Source of the DNA: Durusdinium trenchii
Taxonomy: Eukaryota > Sar > Dinophyceae > Suessiales > Symbiodiniaceae
Assembly (NCBI GenBank): GCA_963970005.1
Contig: CAXAMN010021001.1
Span: forward strand, 50,540-114,539
Direction: 5' to 3'
Length of the DNA: 64,000 nucleotides
This document shows, piece after piece, positions 60,154 through 64,000 of this stretch. Both the position numbers and the translations under genes were made by a program. How positions within the stretch are numbered: position 1 is the stretch's first letter; each line of letters begins with the position of its first letter. A model generated the notes under the pieces. That model saw nothing but the letters and a program-made list of their open reading frames with translations, was not told where the DNA came from and searched no databases.

Positions 60154-61968
60154 ATGCCGCTGTGCGGATCTCGCAACGAAACGCCACTGGCGTGCCATGC
60201 AGCGCGCTTGCGTGCGGAGTCGGGGACTTCCTCGGCGCCCAAAATGCTTTACCCAATGTACACGGTGCCTCTGGAAGATGCATTGCAAATGAGCTGCGTC
60301 CAGCCACACGAAGAGTTGAAATCCCAGGGCATTCTGGTGGAATTCGAGAAGAAGATGGGGAAAGCGGTGTTTGTTTCACACCAATGGGTGGGGAAAGGCC
60401 ATGCTGATCCCACCTTTGAGCAGTTCGCAGTGTTTCAGGGTGCCATGAGGCGCATTTTGTCAGATCTTTCCGAGATACCGCTCGATTATGCGACCAAGGA
60501 AACAATACCCCAAGCAAGGCCCTTACATACCAAAGAGTTACGATCCGTGATGCTGTTCGTTTGGTACGACTACTTCTCGGTCCCACAGGGGACCCAGCCA
60601 GAGATTCAGGGACACGTGAGCAAGCAGGCACAAGCCATCGCGAGCATTCACGCTTACGTCGCTGAGTGTTCATTCTTTTTTGCACTGTGCCCTTTCCTCA
60701 AGGAACCCCTGGCAGACACCGTGGTCGACGCATCCAGCTGGCAAAATCGCGGCTGGTGTCGCTTGGAACGGACGATGCGTGAGCTTTCCAATGACTCCTG
60801 GGTCATGGTGAAAAGTGCTGTGCACCTGGAGGTGATGGTTTCGACAGATGCTTTCAACCGCCCTACAGGCGAAGGCTCTTTTGCCGTGGCAGACGACAAG
60901 GCCAAGCTGAGCCCAGTGCTGTCGGCTGCCCTGAAGCGCAAGATGCTGAATGCATTGAGAAGTGGGGACTTTGTGACTTACCGCATTGTGCGCAACCTCC
61001 AAAGTGTGCATTTGAGAGGTCTTGACATTGAGCCCGAGCTCAACCTGATTCCAGGCTTCGTCGCCGATGGATTTGGCAACACAGACGACTCGGCTGTGGT
61101 TGTAGCTGAGTTTTTCCATCAGAATGGCTTCTCAAGAATCAATGAAGTCGACCGTGCTGGATTTAGGCCTTTGCACTATGCTGCTTTGAGCGGAGATACG
61201 AAGTTGATCAGCGCTCTTTTGGAACAGCGTGCAGATCTCACCAAGACCACCCGGAAGGGGCAACCCTTGATTGGTGTGCCTACCTGGGCATCGGCGCTTG
61301 GATTATGCATGCTTTGTGGGCACAACGAGGCTGCACAATTGCTGATTGAAGCCAAGGCCAAAGTGCAAGAAGGGGGCGTTGGGACAGCTTTGCACATGGC
61401 TGCCAACAGCAACAACGCTGAAGGTATCCGCCTGCTTTGCAAATGTGGCTGCGACCCGAGGCAGGAAAACATGTTTCACGTCTCAGCACTGGAAGCGGCG
61501 GCCTGGGCGAACTCGCTGTCCGCCGTGGAAGAGCTTCTGAGACACGTGGAGCCCAGCGAGCGTTCCGAGCATCTGTCCGAGCTACTGCACGCAGCTGCGA
61601 ATTCCAAGCAAGGAGGTGCTCAGGTGGCTCGGAGTCTCATTGAGATGAGGGCCGATGTGGATGAGCAGTCCCAAATTCCATGGTTGACGTTGCAAGGAGT
61701 CTTGTATGCTTTGCATTCTCTTCGCTACAGATTTGGCGCCAGCACCTCTGCAACAAGACTGTATTGTCATTGGCCTGGCGCAACGCCCTTGATGCTGGCC
61801 ATCCTTCAAGCGAACTACGAAACTGCTGAGATCCTGGTCACTGAGGGAGCCCAGCTGGATCTGCGCAACGCGCGGGGCTTCTCGGCGGCAGACCTCGCGC
61901 GGGAGAGAGGAGTGCCAAGGAGTTTGCAGGAGGTCTTGAGCGGCGAGGTGGCATTCTGTCGAATGTGA
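60154..61968 (+). CDS. SHQW-domain ankyrin-repeat protein 3
   Basis: 604 residues from ATG 60154 (MPLCGSRNETPLACHA), chosen because gene 2 starts at the same place; an ATG 15 bases earlier is also possible. The N-terminal domain has FVSHQWVG, WYDYFSVPQ (Cys to Val compared with the others) and RGWCRLERTMREL. Ankyrin repeats extend to the C-terminus (GATPLMLAILQANYETAEIL). There is a 5-6 residue insertion (RHVEPSERSEHLS) relative to genes 1 and 2. Homology to gene 1 extends into the upstream DNA (ATGGCTCAAGC shared). It is the most diverged of the three but intact. Confidence 0.85.
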   Translation: MPLCGSRNETPLACHAARLRAESGTSSAPKMLYPMYTVPLEDALQMSCVQPHEELKSQGILVEFEKKMGKAVFVSHQWVGKGHADPTFEQFAVFQGAMRRILSDLSEIPLDYATKETIPQARPLHTKELRSVMLFVWYDYFSVPQGTQPEIQGHVSKQAQAIASIHAYVAECSFFFALCPFLKEPLADTVVDASSWQNRGWCRLERTMRELSNDSWVMVKSAVHLEVMVSTDAFNRPTGEGSFAVADDKAKLSPVLSAALKRKMLNALRSGDFVTYRIVRNLQSVHLRGLDIEPELNLIPGFVADGFGNTDDSAVVVAEFFHQNGFSRINEVDRAGFRPLHYAALSGDTKLISALLEQRADLTKTTRKGQPLIGVPTWASALGLCMLCGHNEAAQLLIEAKAKVQEGGVGTALHMAANSNNAEGIRLLCKCGCDPRQENMFHVSALEAAAWANSLSAVEELLRHVEPSERSEHLSELLHAAANSKQGGAQVARSLIEMRADVDEQSQIPWLTLQGVLYALHSLRYRFGASTSATRLYCHWPGATPLMLAILQANYETAEILVTEGAQLDLRNARGFSAADLARERGVPRSLQEVLSGEVAFCRM

Positions 61969-62447
61969 TGCCTGGAAGAGTTCGATGTGGAAGTTTTCTT
62001 TCTCCAAGTTCTTATCAGTTCTTATGCTCAAAATATTGACATTGGAATATTTGGAATGTTGAGGACTCAAGTCCCTTCTTGATTTGGACCCCCTTCTTTA
62101 CTTGGCCTTCGGAATTTCCAACGGCGCCTTCACATCCTATGTCCTGGGATCCGGCAAACGCCGGGGGCGCGTGTCATGTCTGCAGCACCGCGGGCGGCTT
62201 CCGTGTCCTCTCGCCCCGACTTGGGCAAAGCGACGCAGAGAAAGACGATGGACAAAATAGGCGCTTGATTCCTTCCCTTCCTCCATGTTTTTTGTTTCAT
62301 GGGTTCATGTTCTATTTCTTCATGTGGCGGCTTTCATCCATGATTTCGGGTTTTGATGCTTCCATGTGAACAACATGTGTCTTGTTTGGCAGCCTTGGCA
62401 GCTTCAAGCAGCCGTTTCCACCGCATTTTAGGGGACAATGCCGTGGG
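61969..62447. other. Spacer, possibly with a 5' exon/intron of the next gene
   Basis: TCTTGTTTGGCAG at 62378-62390 looks like a 3' splice site, after which the acetyltransferase frame is open. An upstream exon is likely but could not be located. Confidence 0.4.
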
Positions 62448-63096
62448 GATGAAAGCCTCTTGGGCGCCTAAGGACATGATGTCAATGGATGGTTCACTCC
62501 TTTCGGAAGAGGTGTCCAGGCTTGTTGCACGAGTTCTTTTTGATCCACCGCCAAAGACAGCAGAAGGCATCGGAGCCATGATGAAGATCCTGAAGCCAAA
62601 GCTCTGTCAGGCCTTTGGAGACAAAGAAAACAGTGGGCTCGTGCTGCTGAGGGGCGATGATGGCAAGTTGGCAGCAGTTGCTGGGGTTATCGTTGACAAA
62701 CTCCCTCCGCCTGATGTGGGAGTCAAAGAAGAGGTGCCTCGTGTTTGCTACCTGGTCGTCGATCCCGCACTTCAGGGTCGCGGCTTGGGTTCATTGCTGA
62801 TGCGTCACTGCGAGCATTGGGCTGCAAGTCGCGGACACCTGGCCATTTGGCTGTTCCACTACACTCACATGACACACTTGCACCGGTGGTATTCCAAGCT
62901 GGGCTACACCAACGTGAAAGAAGACATTCTTGCCACCCTGCCAGTACCAGGTCAAGGAGAGTTGGAAGGTTCGATGCAGATGTTGGAATGCGTGGTCACC
63001 CTAAAGCGGAAATCTTTGCGCATGAGCCATACAGCAACATCAGCTGGAACCCACGACCTTGCACTTGCCAGCAACGCGAGCGTTGCACCTTTTTAG
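62448..63096 (+). CDS. GNAT-family N-acetyltransferase
   Basis: At least 215 residues. ATG 62448 is one possible start; the frame is open from 62353, and an acceptor-like CAG at 62390 suggests an internal exon, so the N-terminus is uncertain. The acetyl-CoA site (motif A) is CYLVVDPALQGRGLGSLLM, with the Q/R-x-x-G-x-G/A core at QGRGLG. Motif B is WLFHYTHMTHLHRWYSKLGY, typical of GNAT enzymes (FY..LGY/F). Such enzymes move acetyl from acetyl-CoA to an amine; the substrate cannot be told. The stop at 63096 gives a Ser/Ala/Thr-rich tail. No LRR or ankyrin relation; probably an ordinary host gene. Confidence 0.8.
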
Positions 63097-63177
63097 TTGC
63101 TGGCGTTTATAGTCGAGTTCTCACTCATGCAAATTGTAGTTGTCGCTTTTGTTTTCCTTCGACGCCTTAGCCACGAC

Positions 63178-64000
63178 NNNNNNNNNNNNNNNNNNNNNNN
63201 NNNNNNNNNNNNNNNNNNNNNNNNNNNNNNNNNNNNNNNNNNNNNNNNNNNNNNNNNNNNNNNNNNNNNNNNNNNNNNNNNNNNNNNNNNNNNNNNNNNN
63301 NNNNNNNNNNNNNNNNNNNNNNNNNNNNNNNNNNNNNNNNNNNNNNNNNNNNNNNNNNNNNNNNNNNNNNNNNNNNNNNNNNNNNNNNNNNNNNNNNNNN
63401 NNNNNNNNNNNNNNNNNNNNNNNNNNNNNNNNNNNNNNNNNNNNNNNNNNNNNNNNNNNNNNNNNNNNNNNNNNNNNNNNNNNNNNNNNNNNNNNNNNNN
63501 NNNNNNNNNNNNNNNNNNNNNNNNNNNNNNNNNNNNNNNNNNNNNNNNNNNNNNNNNNNNNNNNNNNNNNNNNNNNNNNNNNNNNNNNNNNNNNNNNNNN
63601 NNNNNNNNNNNNNNNNNNNNNNNNNNNNNNNNNNNNNNNNNNNNNNNNNNNNNNNNNNNNNNNNNNNNNNNNNNNNNNNNNNNNNNNNNNNNNNNNNNNN
63701 NNNNNNNNNNNNNNNNNNNNNNNNNNNNNNNNNNNNNNNNNNNNNNNNNNNNNNNNNNNNNNNNNNNNNNNNNNNNNNNNNNNNNNNNNNNNNNNNNNNN
63801 NNNNNNNNNNNNNNNNNNNNNNNNNNNNNNNNNNNNNNNNNNNNNNNNNNNNNNNNNNNNNNNNNNNNNNNNNNNNNNNNNNNNNNNNNNNNNNNNNNNN
63901 NNNNNNNNNNNNNNNNNNNNNNNNNNNNNNNNNNNNNNNNNNNNNNNNNNNNNNNNNNNNNNNNNNNNNNNNNNNNNNNNNNNNNNNNNNNNNNNNNNNN
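63178..64000. other. Assembly gap (N)
   Basis: Only N from 63178 to the end of the window. Any 3' sequence of the acetyltransferase locus here is unknown. Confidence 0.99.

Noticed and set aside
1-63177. tRNA, rRNA, CRISPR arrays and bacterial-type promoters
   Set aside because: No cloverleaf with A/B boxes, no rRNA core sequence and no regularly spaced repeat-spacer array was found on reading. A tRNAscan/Infernal run would be decisive.

Overview
The window looks like nuclear DNA of a dinoflagellate, probably of the Symbiodiniaceae/Polarella kind. Three things point there. It is dense in lineage-specific repeat and retroelement ORFs. It carries a tandem array of ankyrin proteins with a 'SHQW ... 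RGWCRLE' N-terminal domain. It has a retroelement reverse transcriptase with YVDN where YxDD is expected, and a divergent C5 cytosine methyltransferase. No bacterial operon signals, tRNA, rRNA or CRISPR were seen. There are two assembly gaps (10 N inside a CAA/GTT microsatellite at 19988-19997, and N from 63178 to the end). Many single-base frame changes occur in the left half and could be decay or assembly error.

Region 1 (1-23.1 kb) is a degenerate array built from three parts: (i) a family of proteins with a ubiquitin-like N-terminus followed by BspA-type (LRR_5) leucine-rich repeats (538-1917, 2210-3532, 5359-6820, 7226-8125 minus, 8121-9615, 20485-20739 minus, 21083-22387 minus); (ii) a small basic partner ORF that twice lies immediately 5' of an LRR gene (4473-5250 and 22401-23057 minus); (iii) one very large broken gene (10636-18167) with an alpha/beta-hydrolase-like block and an SF1 (UPF1-like) helicase. 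The helicase core is inverted relative to the rest of its own gene. The pair LRR-A/LRR-B at 0.5-4.4 kb is duplicated at 7.2-10.6 kb, with LRR-A flipped. A structured, poly(A)-ended module of about 250-300 bp occurs three times; one copy interrupts an LRR gene between 20-bp direct repeats, as a retroposed SINE would.

Region 2 (18.17-20.48 kb on minus and about 23.2-29.3 kb on plus) holds two pyrimidine-rich, proline/glutamine-rich element blocks. The minus block encodes a polyglutamine ORF and a protein with a weak ADP-ribosyltransferase-like motif. The plus block is polycistronic, with two structural-type ORFs, a basic RS-like ORF, a reverse transcriptase, and a Pro-rich protein with a SANT/Myb-like tail.

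Region 3 (30-45.5 kb) is a second kind of ORF block on plus: a membrane-anchored Cys/His protein at each end (30180-30518 and 45039-45479), several large unrecognised ORFs that start after CAG|G acceptor-like sites, and a C5 cytosine methyltransferase with motifs I, IV, VI, VIII and X at 37925-39463. Just upstream of the methyltransferase are tandem repeats and a dense cluster of GCGCGA motifs.

Region 4 (47.3-63.1 kb) carries three paralogous ankyrin-repeat genes in the same orientation (47755-49554, 51618-53414, 60154-61968) and a GNAT acetyltransferase (62448-63096). The spacers are rich in micro- and minisatellites. The ankyrin genes and the GNAT gene are the most host-gene-like and intact; most of the rest looks like mobile-element sequence or decaying family copies. 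Annotations were made by eye from translated sequence; family names rest on motifs, not on database searches.
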